Shown piece by piece: positions 22,547 through 36,700 of a stretch of 64,000 bases of DNA. Source of the DNA: Acestrorhynchus altus (taxonomy: Eukaryota > Chordata > Actinopteri > Characiformes > Acestrorhynchidae); NCBI GenBank assembly GCA_034509495.1, contig CM067504.1, forward strand, positions 3,499,336-3,563,335, in the 5' to 3' direction. Under the pieces are notes generated by a model that was not told the origin of the DNA, searched no databases, and worked only from the letters and a program-made list of their open reading frames with translations. A program made the translations under genes and the position numbers. Each line of letters starts with the position of its first letter. The stretch's first letter is position 1.

Positions 22547-25500
22547 GTGAGGAATTTGGTGTTTTTTTATGTGCGGTCGTCAAAAAAATATATATGTTCA
22601 TTGTTTTTAAGGGGTAACTCAGGTTGCAGGTGCTTCCTGTGCTTTAATGAATATCTTCAGGACTGTTTCAGGCTCCTTTTAGTATTCTCGCAGACAAATG
22701 AGGCTGGTCGGTTGATGGAAGATGCTCTGGGCCAGCTTGAGGTGAGGCTGCAGTGGAAAATAGAAGTAATGACTGCCCTTCTTTTTGCCTCTCGTAGTTT
22801 ATTTTTATATTCAGTTAACTACAGTAAGGATTAATCAAATCTGTCAGACTTCAGAGGAAGGATTGTTTTCATAATCATCAAATAAACATATTAAACGTGT
22901 TTCTAATCGTACCATACAGGAGCACTTTGCAGTCCCATAATTATGGACTGTATTCCATCTGTTTCTCTTCACTGGTCAGGACCCCTATTATGTGGGTGGT
23001 GGGTCATTCTCAGCACTGCAGTCACACTGACATGGTGTTAGTGTGTGTTACGCTGGTACGAGTGGATCAGACGCAGCAGTGCTGAGTGTTTAAACACTGT
23101 GTCCACTCATTGTCCACTCTATTAGACACTCCTACCAAGTGTCTCCACCTTGTAGATGTAAAGTCAGAGACAGAAACTGATCTTATCTTATCTTATCTTA
23201 TCTTATCTTATCTTATCTTATCTTATCTTATCTTATCTTATCTTATCTTATCCTGTGGGGTCCTGACCACTGAAGATCAGGGTGGAAGGAGGAGAATAAC
23301 GTATGCTGAGAAACGGATGGACTACAGTCTGGAATTATAGAACTACAAAGTGCTCCTGTATGATCAGGGGAGACAGTCAGAGACAGAAGCTCATCTGTTT
23401 CTGCACTGTTTGTGTTGGTCGTCCTTTAGTCCTTCATCAGTGCTCACAGGACGCTGCTCACAGGATGCTGTTGGCTGGATATTTCTGTATGCTGGACTGC
23501 TCTTAGTCCAGCAGTAACACTGAGGGGGTAAAACACAGCGGGAGCACTGCAGTGTCCACTCGTACCACATTAAACCTGCTCTGTGGTGGTCCTGCGATGT
23601 TATGGCTGAAGAATAGGGTGAGAGGCAGTATGTGGAGAAACAGATGGATGACAGTCTGTAATTATAGAACGGCAAAGTGCCCCTGTATGGTCAGAGGAGC
23701 TGATAGAATGGACAGTGAGAGTGGAAGAAAGGAGATGGTATTAATATATTGGCTCCTCGGTATATATGTACACACATCATCAAAATTAGCTCCACCCAGA
23801 AGGATTTAACCAATGGTATCGTGCCAGACTGTTGTGGGGTCACTCAGAATGGCAGTGGTCATCTTCAGTGATGATTCCTGCTTTTGCCTTTCTGGAGACA
23901 TCCAACAAATCCATGTGTGGAGGCACTGTGGTCAGTGTCTAGTTCAACAGTTTGAGGTCAGGCCTGGTGTGACGGTGTGGGGCAATTTTGTACGATGCCA
24001 GATCATCTTTGGTCTTCATTACAGGCTTTAACAGACCAACGTTACATCAATGAGGTTCTGCAACCAGTGGTTCTACCTTTTCTGAACACACACTCCTGTG
24101 CTCTATTCCAAAAGGACGACGCTCATCCACACACTGCTGCCGTCTCAAGATCTCGTCTTGAAGACACTGATACTACGTGGTCTGTCTCATCTCCAGATCT
24201 ATCCCTGATTGAAAATGTGTGGATGCTATTGGATGCTCTATCAACACTCCACCCCTACCACACCATCTGCAGAACTGAGTGAGAACATTCAAGCTGCATG
24301 GGATGGATCATCACAGGACACCATTAGGAAGCTCTACAACTGATGAGGCATTATAAAGCACTGATATTTAGAAGCTGCTGATACTGAACAGAAGTGCACG
24401 GCTGCTGAGGGGAGTGATCATAGATATCAGAGGTCCTGACCTAAGTAACATCAGGTTTATAGCAGTTATCCATGTGACCACTTCATTAGAGCTTTCTGTG
24501 TGAAGGTTGCAGTTCATGCACTGACTAGAAATGAATTTACACCTGAATAATGTCCATCACATCAACAGTAACGGAAATTAAAGGGGAAATAATTATAATA
24601 ATAATAATAATAATAAAGCATCAAATGTAAACGTCTGAGCCAAGTAAATGAACCCTTAGAGGCCGAGCCCTATTTAATGTGTTGTTTTTTTTTTTTTACA
24701 TTGTAATAACATAGTAATTATAGGAGACAGTCACTTGCCATATGTTGATATCTTTCCAGGAGGCCTTTGGCTTCTCAAATATGTAGTTACTTGAGATGTT
24801 AACAGATGTTTAATATCATGAAATTGGCCAAGTTTTCATCAAAAGTGACCAATTTGTTTATTTTTTTTTATTTTACTTACTTATTTTTGAAAGTAGAGAC
24901 CTGAAAATGAAATGAAACCTTATATCGCTCTTCAAAATGCTTACAGATGGGTGGCTGTAAGTTGAGAATCTGACATTTTTAATGATATTTTATTAATACT
25001 GTAAAAAAAATCATTTTCTTGAAGATCCCGCCTCTGAGATCCATGCAGATTTCTTAAACTGCTGTCCACTGCAGGCCAAACCCTGATGTACTTAATTCAG
25101 GGCCAATATGGTCCATATCTAAGCTAATAAAAACTGTTTTAGTATACTGTATTTTACTAACAGCAGCTTATAAAATCAGTTATTATATCATAAAGTCATG
25201 ATATTAATTGCTCGCAGACGCTTCACTGAAAGGGTAGGTCCTGCGGTTTCTAGCCGTATGTACGGTGTACTGTGCTGGTGTGTGAACGGAGTCCTGAGTT
25301 TGATTTTGCCCTCACTGTGAGGGAATCGGTCTCAAACACAGCACAGTTTTTCAGTAGATGTTAAATTTCTGGATTCCTTTGGATTCATTGAGTTTCATAC
25401 TGAGACATGATTATCTCCCACAGCACAGTCGAGTTAATTATTATATGGGAAGTTAAATGTTTCCCCTCAAGTTATTTGTTCCGCAGAAGCAGCATGTTTG

Positions 25501-25637
25501 ACAGTTGTGTTGGCAGATAATCACCCGGACCCCTAAGAAGTGTTGTGTATGTAGAAGTCAGATGCCATTAAGGCTCAACCCGCTAGAACAGTGCTTTACC
25601 ATCTTACTCCTGAAATTCTACTGCAGTACACTCTCTG

Positions 25638-25697
<60 letters not shown>

Positions 25698-28600
25698 CCC
25701 TGATCCCCACACCGGTTTAACCTCATAAAGGGCTTGTTAATTAGCTGATGACTCAAGTCAGGTGCTTTGGGAGCATAAAGGTCCTACAGTATGCAGAGCA
25801 GTTACGGCAGCACTGCGATGTTGCTATAATTTTGATTTATCTTTATCTTAAAAAGATAAAGGTGATAGAAAGGGTTATGTGGAGCTATGCCATAAAACAG
25901 GGCTGCCCTAATCCTGGTCTTGGTGGTCTACCACCCTGCAGAATGTACTTCCAGCACAAACCTCAGGTTTTATTTTCACCGCAGTGCAAACCTGACGTGA
26001 TCCTTCTCTCCGATTTTGAGACAGTGTTAGATTTCAAGTGTCATAAGTGACCGAATCTGATTTGTAGTCGCATAGAGCATCAGTTTGATCGAAAACTTTG
26101 TCAGAAGTCCTAAAAGATCTCTTGAGACTCAATTGGTATGAATCAGAATTCGTTCTTCCATCAATTATGGCAAGCCATGCTGGCCCAGGTGCAGTAAAAC
26201 AGGTCCGAACCATGATACTACCACCACGATAAGATTATGATGATGGAAACCAGTGATTTCCTTTCTCCATATGATCTGCAGATGGGCAGCATTTTTCTTC
26301 TTGGAGAAAAGTAACCCTCCTTGCAACCCTGGCATGAACACCATTCTCCTGATGGTGCACTCATGAACATTAACATTAGTCAATGTGAGAAAGGCTTAGA
26401 AGTTCACGTGGGCTCCCTTGGAAGCTCATAGACTATTACACACCTTGTTCTTGGTGAGATCTTTGTTAGTGGAGCACACATGGAGGGTAATAATGGTCTT
26501 GAATTTCCTCCAGTTGTACACAATCTGTCTGACAGTGGATTGGTGGAGTCAGACACTCCAGCATGGCCAAGTGCCCACGACAGGTGGGGGAGGCCCCAAG
26601 GGTAGAACGAATATCTTATCGTAGCGCTTTCGGCCCTCAGCCCTCACTGTGAGGGCAGAATCACACCTTGTGTTCTCAGCTTTGTAAGTCAGGAATTCCT
26701 TCACACACCAGCACAAACCACATGCAGAACCTGCTCTTTCTAACAGTCGTGATAATCTTGTAGTGCAGTGAAGCATCTGAGAGTAATTCATTGTGGAAAA
26801 TCACTTTTATAAAATTTATAACTGTTTTTAGAAGCTCATGTTATTAAAATCCAATATAATAAAACAGTTTTTACTACCTGAGATGTTGCTCAAGTTTTGG
26901 GCTGCTATGACGAGCAGTTTTAGAGATAGGCATGGATCCAAAAGGCAAAATTAGCCAAAAAGTTAAGACCACCTGATTTTTTGAATACATTTTATCACAC
27001 TAATAAGCTATATTTTACAATGTCATATCTTTTTTTTTGATTCGCAACTTATAAACACCAACTTTTCTGTTCAGACATTTAGTCTAAATCTTGAATGCGA
27101 AGTCTCCACATTCAAAAATAAGTAAAAAAAAATATTGTTTGGCAATTTTTGATCACAACTTCATCACTTTCATCAAGATATTAAACTTCTGAATGTATGT
27201 ACACATCAAGTAATTACATATTTAAGAAGCCAAAGGCCTTCCATAAAGATATCATCAGATGCAATGTAACTATCTCATGTAATTACTGTGTTATTACAAA
27301 AAAAATTACAAAAACACACAAAAACACACAGCTTGTGTAGCTAGGGCTCTTTCCCAGCCTAAATACATCGCCATTTACAGACATGCAATATTAGATCATT
27401 TTCCTTAAAAATTAATGAGCAAGTGAAATATTTTTTGTTTTATTGATTTGATTTCTCATTTTTTAAGTCAAATTTGTGCAGAAATATGTGGAATTTTAAA
27501 AGTTTCACACATTTCCCAGCAGCACTGCGGGGTGAAACATGGCGTACCATTCACATTCATTAACATATCGTCTTATGCTGCAGCCAATCTGCAGCTTATT
27601 TCTCAACTACAGCACAAACAGAACATGGTTAAAGGCAACACTGGTCAGCCAATAACCTTTACTAACAGGCTAAAAGGCTTAATCATTAATACTCAGATAT
27701 TCAGGTATTGAAGTCAAGCTGAGGCAGGTTCTGTAAGGCTGCTGACTAAACCTGTCCTGCTGACATCAGAACATTGAAAAAGCATGTGATTTACACTGCC
27801 TGTCCAACCAGACACTAACAAACCCAATTCAGACAAGAAAAGTCTTCAGGGGCATTTGGATATTAGAGCCAGAAGTGATGGATATGAACTTTCTCTGGAG
27901 ATAAAATCCCCAGGAAATGGACTGGATACAGTTACCACAGAAAAAAAAAAAACAGTGAGCAGATCTTCATCAGATATGCAGCAGATCCATATCTGTAAAC
28001 AAGGATAGAGGGAATGTGAAGAGCTTGTTTAAGGAACATCATAATGTAAAGGTTCTGTACTTGTTCAGAACTACACCGATCAACCATAACATTATAGCCT
28101 GACCTATGGTCAGAACCCTCAGGACCACGACTGAGCAGCTATTATGTGGGTGGTGGGTCATTCTCAGCGCTGTAGTGACTCTGACATGGTGGTGGTGTGT
28201 TAGTGTGTGTTGCTGGTACGAGTGGATCAGACACAGCAGTGCTGCTGGAGTGTTTAAACACAGTTAGGATAGTTTATATAGAACCAGTGAGATGATCCTT
28301 GATCTTTATCAAGTGTTCTAGATTTCTGAAATTCTAATAGTTAAACAGAAAACATATATAATAAGCAATAAAATACGGTGAGTTTTAGCTGCACAAATAG
28401 CCCAGAAGGACGTGTGGGACTGAAGTTCTGTTGGGAAGGAAGATGAAGGTGATCAGGATCAATAACTGATAACTGTAGTCTGATCTGATCAATATTTATT
28501 GATCTAGTCATACAGAAGTGGTGTCTCTCAGGACGGCGTCGGGTTTAACGCAACACGCCAGACGTCTCTGCATGGAGTTGTAGAGGTTCCTAATGGTGTC

Positions 28601-30697
28601 CTGTGATGATCCATCCCATGCAGCTTGAATGTTCTCACTCAGTTCTGCAGATGGTGCGGTAGGGGTGGAGTGTTGATAGAGCGTCCAATAGCATCCCACA
28701 CATTTTCAATCAGGGACAGGTCTGGAGATGAGACTGGCCTTGACACAGATTCATTTGTGGTTTCCACCAAGACAAGAGTGGGACTCTTCACTGAAGATGA
28801 CCCGTTGCCATCCTGAATGACCATTGGAGTCTTGCATTGCAAGTAAACATTTAAAAATGTACCGTGTAAAGCAGCAGTGGCATCACATTGAGAACCTCAT
28901 TTTCGACTCAGGGTCGAACCCAGTTAAGTTCATTAAAGTTCTGTAGAGCACCACAGAGACCTGCAGGATCCAATATCCCTTACTTTCAGTCGCAGGTTGT
29001 TCAGGTGCCCTTGTGTACAAAGTCCAAGGTTGTAACATGGCACGGCAGGTATGATTTCAGGATCTTAATGTAGGGTTCCGCTAATGGGAAAGTAGTTTAT
29101 TATTTGCTTCATAAGCTTCTTCCATGCACGGAGCCTTAGGCCAAAAGTGGGATTCATGCAAACATTTGCATGCTTCCTTTTTATGTATGCTGCTGTGCTC
29201 TCCTTTTGTCAATGTATTATTTGTGAACTAATTTGTGAACTAATGGTTTGTTTAAATGTTGCAACTAATCAACGTTTTCCCTTAAGGATGAATAAAAATG
29301 TCAAGAAGTCGCTCAATTATTTAGCCCTTATTTATGTCTGAAAGCCATTCTGTGTGCTTTGAGGGATTGCGGAAAATTGCTAGAATGCCACAACTGATAA
29401 ATATGAATTAAAAAGAACATTTAAGTGCCTGTTTGATCTACTTGTCTAGACCGTAGTGCAGCACTTGGTCTATAGTATTGTATGCTCTACTTCTTTCCTA
29501 ATTTTGCTGATATAATGATGGCTTTTCAAAAGGTTAATGGACAATTTGGACCTATAATGTACCGTAAACATGATGATGCTTCATTTAACTGTAAATATCA
29601 TGTACATTCATGCCAAAAAAAATAGTTGCACCCAGAAGGAAGTGTGGGATTGCAGTGCTATTTGGAAGGGAGGTGATAAAATATTTAGATTGATCTGATC
29701 AGTATTTATTGATCTACTCATACAGAAGTGGTGTCTCTCAGTACGGCGTCGGGTTTAACGCAACATGCCAGACGTCTCTGCATGGAGGTGTAGAGGTTCC
29801 TAATGGTGTCCTGTGATGATCCATCCCATGCAGCTTGAATGTTCTCACTCAGTTCTGCAGATGGTGTGGTAGGGTTGGAGTGTTGATAGAGCGTCCAATA
29901 GCATCCCACACATTTTCAATCAGGGACAGGTCTGGAGATGAGACCGACCACGGCGTAGTATCTGTGTCTTCAAGGCGAGCTCTTGAGACGGCAGCAGTAT
30001 GTGGATGAGCAGATATTGGAATAGAGCACCAGAGTGTGTGTTCATAAAAGGTAGGACCAAAAGGTGACCAAAGGTTATCTGGCATTGTTCGAAATTGCAC
30101 CTCACACTATGAGAACAGGCCACGTGCAGCAACAAACAGATCTGTTGGCCGTCTTCACCAAGATAAAGGTGGGTCTCATCACTGAAGATGATCTGCAACT
30201 GTGATGTTACAGTCAAAATACAAATATATATATATATATATATATTGTAGGAAAACATTTATCCAACACCAACAGGCCTGTTGGTAAAACAGTAATCACC
30301 CCCTTTGTGACTCAATAAACCAATAAATCAAGTCAGTTTGATATTTGGGATCAATTAAACTAGTCACACCCTGGCCTGATGCCAACCCTACTGAGAAGAC
30401 ATTTCCAAGCCAAAGGTTCTCAATAACCAGCACATTACACTGCAATCACAAGATATTTTGGAAGAAATAAGAAATAAAGTTATTGTAAATAAATTTGGAG
30501 AGATTTACACAATTTCTAAATCTCAGACTCCAGCAAAGCTCATCAAGAGCCATTATCTCCACATGGAGAAACTTGGAACAGCGCTGAATTCTCCCCAAAG
30601 TAGCTGAATTTTCCAAGTTTATTCAGAACAAAGTGATGGTTCATCCAGGAATTTACAAAACAATCCAGACAGAACAAGTAAGGTTCTTCTGTCCAAC

Positions 30698-30758
<61 letters not shown>

Positions 30759-33700
30759 TAGAATATTTAATATGGTATGTATAATAATAGAAGAATGGTT
30801 GTTTTAGAGTGACCTGGTCCTGACCTCATTCAGATCCCGTGGCAGGACTTTAAATGGGCAGTGAATGATTGAAAGCCCTATGGTGTGGCTGAATGAGAGC
30901 AGTGGCTGAAAGAATTCCACAGTGATGCAAAAGAATGATCTCCATTGATGCTCCTCAGTGTGAGAAGTGTCAAAAATGTGATTTCTCAATGCCACAGTAG
31001 ACTCCTCTTTCTTTCTATGGCATATTCTCTCAACAGCAGACTGTTTAAACACTGTTCTGTTCCCCTCATTTGCCAATAACAAAGGATTCCCACCCAAAAC
31101 AGACATGGAGAGACTGAAAACGGTTATAATATTTTTAATGCCATCATTATCCACCAAACATGGCATTGCTGTCCTGCCAAATTTTAATAATCCTCAATAG
31201 ACAAGGACAACCAAATCAAACAAATGAGACAAGAATATTACACTTGCTCATTTATTTCTTGGGAAAAATGATCCAATATTACATACAATCCCCTTCAAAG
31301 GTATTGGAACTGAGAGGCTTTATCCTTTATTGTTGCTGTCGACTGAAAACAAAAGATCAACATTTCAGCCTTAATTTCCAGGTGTTTACATCTGTGTGTT
31401 TACAGCTCAGAAGAGCACATTTTGTCTGAACCCACCCACCTTTCTTGTGAGTCAAAGTATTGGAACATGTGACAGACAGGTGTGTGTTGGTGCCCAGGTG
31501 TGTCCTGCTCCACTGATTATTCAAACAATAAATAGTGCTGAATGTCTGTGTTCGGTTTCAGATTTGGGTTTGAGGAGTAACCAGCAGAAAAGAGAGCAGT
31601 CTGTGGGTGAAAAACAAGCAGCTGTGAAGCTGAGAGAAGATGGAAAATCACTTAGAGCCATTGCACAAATATTGGTCACAGCCAGGGCGACAGTTTGGAA
31701 CATCCTGAAGAAGAAAGTCGTCCCTGGTGTTCTCAGGGACAGAGGTCGAACAGGTAAACCAAGGACAACAACAGCTGTTGAAGACAGAAACCATATCAGT
31801 GAAAGCACCTAAAACCACTGTTAGTAACATCAGCAACAACCTCCAGAGGGCTGGGATGATGGTCTCACAATCTACTGTTCGCAGAAGACTTCATGAACAA
31901 AGGTCTAGAGGCTTCACCAGAAGATGAAAACCACTAATTAGCAAGTAGAATAGGAAGGCCAGGCTGCACATAGACAAGCCTTAAAAAAGTTTCATGGACT
32001 GATGATATAAAAGTTGTGTTGGAATGTGATGGAAAGGCTACAATTTGGGGTAAGAAAGGCTCGGCCCATTATCCCAAGCATGCGAGCACATCTGTGAAAC
32101 ACAGTGGAGGTAGTGTCCTGGCTTGGGCTTGCATTGCTTCTTCTGGGGTGGGCTCTTTAATCTTCCTTGATGATGTCATGCATGATGGCAGCTGTACAGT
32201 GAACTCAGACTTCTATAGAAACATGTTGTCTGTGAATATAAAGAAACTAACTTGGTGATCCTTCATTTTGGAGCAAGATAATGACCCAAAACCCACTAGA
32301 ACTACAAAGGAGTTGATCAGGGGGAAGGTTTTAAACTAGCCTAGTCACTCTAAGCCCTATAGAGCTGAATTTTACCTGCTAAAGAGGAGACTGAAGGGAG
32401 TCGCCACCCAAAACAAACACCACCTGAAGGAGGCTGCATTGAAAGCCTGGAAATCCTCAGAAAAGAGGAATGCAGAACTTTATTGATGTCAGTGGTCACA
32501 GGCTTGATGCAGTTATTGCAAGAAAAGGATTTGCAACTAGAAATTAAGCCAAAGCTTCTGCTCATAAGAAAAATGGTTTAGTTCAGACAAAAGGTGCTAT
32601 GTCCTGAACTGGGTATCAGATCCCAGATGCCCAGAGGTTTTGACCCCACAAGGTTTCTAGGGCAGAGATAGTGTGGCCTCACTATTCCAATACTTTTGGA
32701 GGGAAGTGTGTCTGTGAGGGCGAACGTATGTAATACTTTAGGATCAGTAGATGATTTTAAATTAGTGTCTGGTGTTCTCAATCAGTTGGAGACAGTCAGG
32801 TGTGAGAAGAGCTGAAGAGCTGTTGATGCTCATCAGACTGCAGAAGGTTACAAAACCAATCTCTAAAGAGTTTGGACTCCAACGATCCACAGTCAGACAT
32901 ATTGTGTACAAATGCAGGAACAGATGTGACCAAAATAGATCGTTTAGGTTTAAACGAGAAGCATAAAGAAACCAAAACAACAAAAAAATGAAAATTAAAA
33001 AATGAAAAATATTCCATTATGATTGGGCCTGTTTTGTTGATGGCAGCTTGCCATCATTGATTGAACTTTAATTCTGAATTATACAAACAAATTCTAAAGG
33101 ATAATATCTGTCTGTGAGCTGAATCCCAAGAAAATGTGGGTCACAGAGAAAGACAATGACCCCGAGTGCACACGTTGTTCGACCAAAGTACGGTTAAAGA
33201 AGATGACAGTTACTTTTTTGGACTGGCCCAGTTAAAGTCCTGATCCCAGTTAAAGTCCTGATCCCAGTTAAAGTCCTGATTGTAAAGGGATCTGGTTCAG
33301 ATTATGGGAGGAAACCCAGTAGGATAACAGGGTTGAAGCACACACAGATATATAATATTGGATCGTTTTCCTTTGTAAATAAATGAGCAAAATTAATATT
33401 TGTGTCTAATTTGTCTAACTTTAGACTTCCTTCCGATAAAGTTAAAGCTCAAGCTTATGCAGGAATATAGAAAATTCCCAACTCATGACTGGCATACACA
33501 TATGAACTAATATCATCTGGTCTAATAACTAAACGTATCGATTACTGTCTGCAGTCACTTTTATTGTTTTCCACACATAATGCACTGTACGTTATGTATT
33601 GGAGCCTTGCAGCAAATTGAAGGTTGTGCTTTGAGACCAGAAAAAATGTGTTGACTTGCACTTGGTAAAAAGGATGATTTGTTATAACACGAACAAACAC

Positions 33701-36700
33701 TTTGGCACCTAAATTAGTGGCAGCGTATCATAAATCACATCCTTCATCACAGGGACAGCTATTGAATATTCCTCCAGCCACTGCAGCTTCAGTTGACAGC
33801 TATGGATTTGTGGGAGCTACTTTACGGCGCCTGTGATTGGCTCACCATTAAAACGTTTAGATATTTCTTTTCTTTGGCATGCTGGCAACCACTGTATGTT
33901 GGATTTTCATTGCATACTTTGCAAGATTAATAGCCTCCTCACGTGACCAAGTGATTAGAAAGTTCTTATAATACTTATTACTCTGCATTATCCCGATTCC
34001 CTTGAGAGGGTACTGTTAGTAGCAAGGCTGTGGTAGAGTCCGGGGAGCTTGCAACAGCTCCTTCATTGAGCAGTGATCATTAGACCGGCATGCAGGGCCC
34101 TCATGGGTGCCAGCTGTGTTTTATCCCAAAAGTCAAATTTGCATTAGTCATGCTCAATATCCACACAGATTTGTACGATTTTTATCTGAGCGTGTACTAA
34201 AGGAGCAGATTTGCCATAATCCACAGAGCAAGCAAGTGCTGGAATTAGCTGAACTCTCTTCACACTTCAAAAATAAAGGTTTTCCGCAGGTTGCCATTGA
34301 TATTTGTGTTCGACACACCAGAAAATTCCCGGAGGAGCATTCCATGACGGGGCTGTCGCCTGCTGGCATTGAGACGGGCTATCAAAGGCAGTCGAATCCC
34401 AAATTATTTGCTTGATGTCTCTGTGAGTGTCACACCATTTCTGTGTGTGCAATGCAGAATGGAGTACATGATAATGGTATTACAGCTTAGTGTCTCTGTA
34501 TGAGGAGTGTCATGTTGTGCTCATGAAATGCAAGGATGTGATTTCTCAATGCCATTGTAGATCCCTCTCTGCTCCTCTGAGCAGAGGGTTTTATCTCTGC
34601 TCTGTGCTCGCTCCACTCGCCAATAACAAACCATTTTGGCCCAAAACAGACCTGGAAAGATTAAAAGTGACAACATTATTTTCGACGGCGGCGTTTTAGT
34701 CCAAGCGCCGCGTTGTTGTTCTGCCAAATTTTAATAATCTCCGATGACATGAAAGATGAATTACCAGAAGTAGCTACCGTGGTGTGTAATAGCAATGTCC
34801 GGGTAATGGAAGTGCACCATCCCGTCCCTCCTTCAATTTTCCACCTTTCCTCTTGATTGAATTTGAAAGAATTTTAATGAGCTGGTTCTCAGAAATGGCC
34901 CTTCTTGTTTGAGTTGATTCGCCAGAGTGTTTGCTGAAGAAAGATGCGATGTCCATAACAGACAAAGATGAGGTTTCAGTGCACCACCTGCTTAATTGAC
35001 CCTCTGCCAAAGGACTGTTGCCATAGACACCGATGTGCTCGGAGATAAAATATCCGCAGTTCTCCAGATAACATAAGTGGGGAATTTAGTTTCAAATTGC
35101 TTTTAAAAGGTCATGTCGTAAAATGCTACCTCTTTTTTTTATGACACTCGCTCCAGTTTCTTAATCTTTTTTAATCTTTTTCTTCTCAAGGTAGGAACTA
35201 AGCTGAACTCAGAGCTTTCTGTGCTTTATTTGACGCATTTGTCTTTTGCTGCAGCAGGTTGCTTCGGTAGGAAATTACTAAAAAAGAGAGCAAATCGCTT
35301 CTGAGACAAAAAAAAGTGAGCGTTAAGCACCAACTGTGCATCTTAAAAATGTAGAATAGTGTTTTTTTTTTTTTCATAATTTAGTTTAAAGGGGTAACAT
35401 ATCATATTTGATGTCCATTTCAAACCTTTTTTTTTTTTAACCCATTTTTTAATTTATTCAAAATTAATCTTTTGGATTTCTGATTTTCATGCACTTTGAG
35501 TCTCATAAACATTAAAATAACCAAAAAAGGGTGTGAGAGGTTTTATTTCACCTGCATTGGAAACCGTGATATAAAACCTAGGACGCCCCATGAAAAGAAA
35601 AAAAAAAGAAATGATAAAAAATATATAATTTGTAAAAATGTAATTATTAAGGACTGGATATCTGTGCACAGTCTGAAACTGAAACATCATACAGCTGAAA
35701 GTCTTCTGTATAGAGGAAAACCAGTATTTCAGTACAATATTTCAGCTATTTCAGAGGACATAGCAGCTTTTAGGACAAAGGGGCTCCTAACTTTTTCCTT
35801 AATACTTCCTTTTTTTACAAATTATGGATTTTTTTATTTCATTTCTTTGGTTTTATGTGTTTGGTTGTATCACCTCCATGTCTCATTATAGTTCAAATGA
35901 AGATCAAATGTCCTTTTTGTTTGAATCTGATAAAATCTAATGTCTGACTCTATAAAATCAGTTTTAAAGTAATTATGAACATAAATGACCTTTTTTTAGA
36001 TGCACTAGTTCAAAAAAATCTCTTCTTTAGAGCAATGAAATTGAAGAACCACTTTTCGTCCATTCTCTTTCAATGGACCTTGTAATAAATGCGATCTGAC
36101 CTTTTTAAAGGAAGGTTTTTAAGGTTCAGTTTCAAATGAAGCTTTAGATTTGTGAGTGTAAAGGCCGCAGCAGTTGTATGTTTTGCACAGACGTTGAGAC
36201 TGATGATATTTACGATAAGAACTACCTCATGTAGCTCATCCAGAGCTCCAGGAGGAACCTCAGAGTGCAGCCAATAAACTGCTTTCTCTGCCTGCTGGGG
36301 TCAGTGCCACAAGGCCTTGTGAGGGTTTAAGATAAGACAAGGCGAGCTTATCACGCTCAGCGGTAACTGAGGAACAGAATGACAGGGAGGATTTTCTCCC
36401 TCTACCTCTCCGTTCCAGGAAACCTTTGAACTGCTGAGGGCTCGCTCGCTACTGGCTCCCACGCCACATCCGCCGGGCCTGCCGAGGGTGTGGCTTATCC
36501 ACGTGAAACTGAGATAAATCATGGAATTTCACAAAGCCAGCAGTTTCTATCCTGACTGATGTAATGGCTCATGTCAGGTATATTGACGCTTTAAGAGTTG
36601 ATAAATTTACAGCTCATTAAATGACTGAAAATGATGTCTGACTTTGGTCCAGCGAAAACAGCTTGGACCATACTGTGGGCCACAGTGTTCGCTTTGTTCT

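Larger units (their letters stand above)
31200..33420 (+). mobile_element. Outer Tc1-like element (family B), interrupted by a second transposon
   Basis: The left terminal repeat at about 31222-31283 ('gctcatttatttcttggg', 'atgatccaatatta') is inverted at the right end, 33345-33415. Between them, after the inner element, lies an N-terminal helix-turn-helix (32820-32925: [19 protein letters not shown], then [13 protein letters not shown]). From 33140 comes a DDE remnant 'ENDPECT' and 'DWPS' with stops. The middle of the transposase is missing. Confidence 0.75.

Noticed and set aside
22290..22550. Longer brinp3 start beginning at GTG 22290
   Set aside because: It depends on a GTG start, which is not expected here; the first in-frame ATG after the TGA at 22284 is 22350 and matches the family's MALWE motif.
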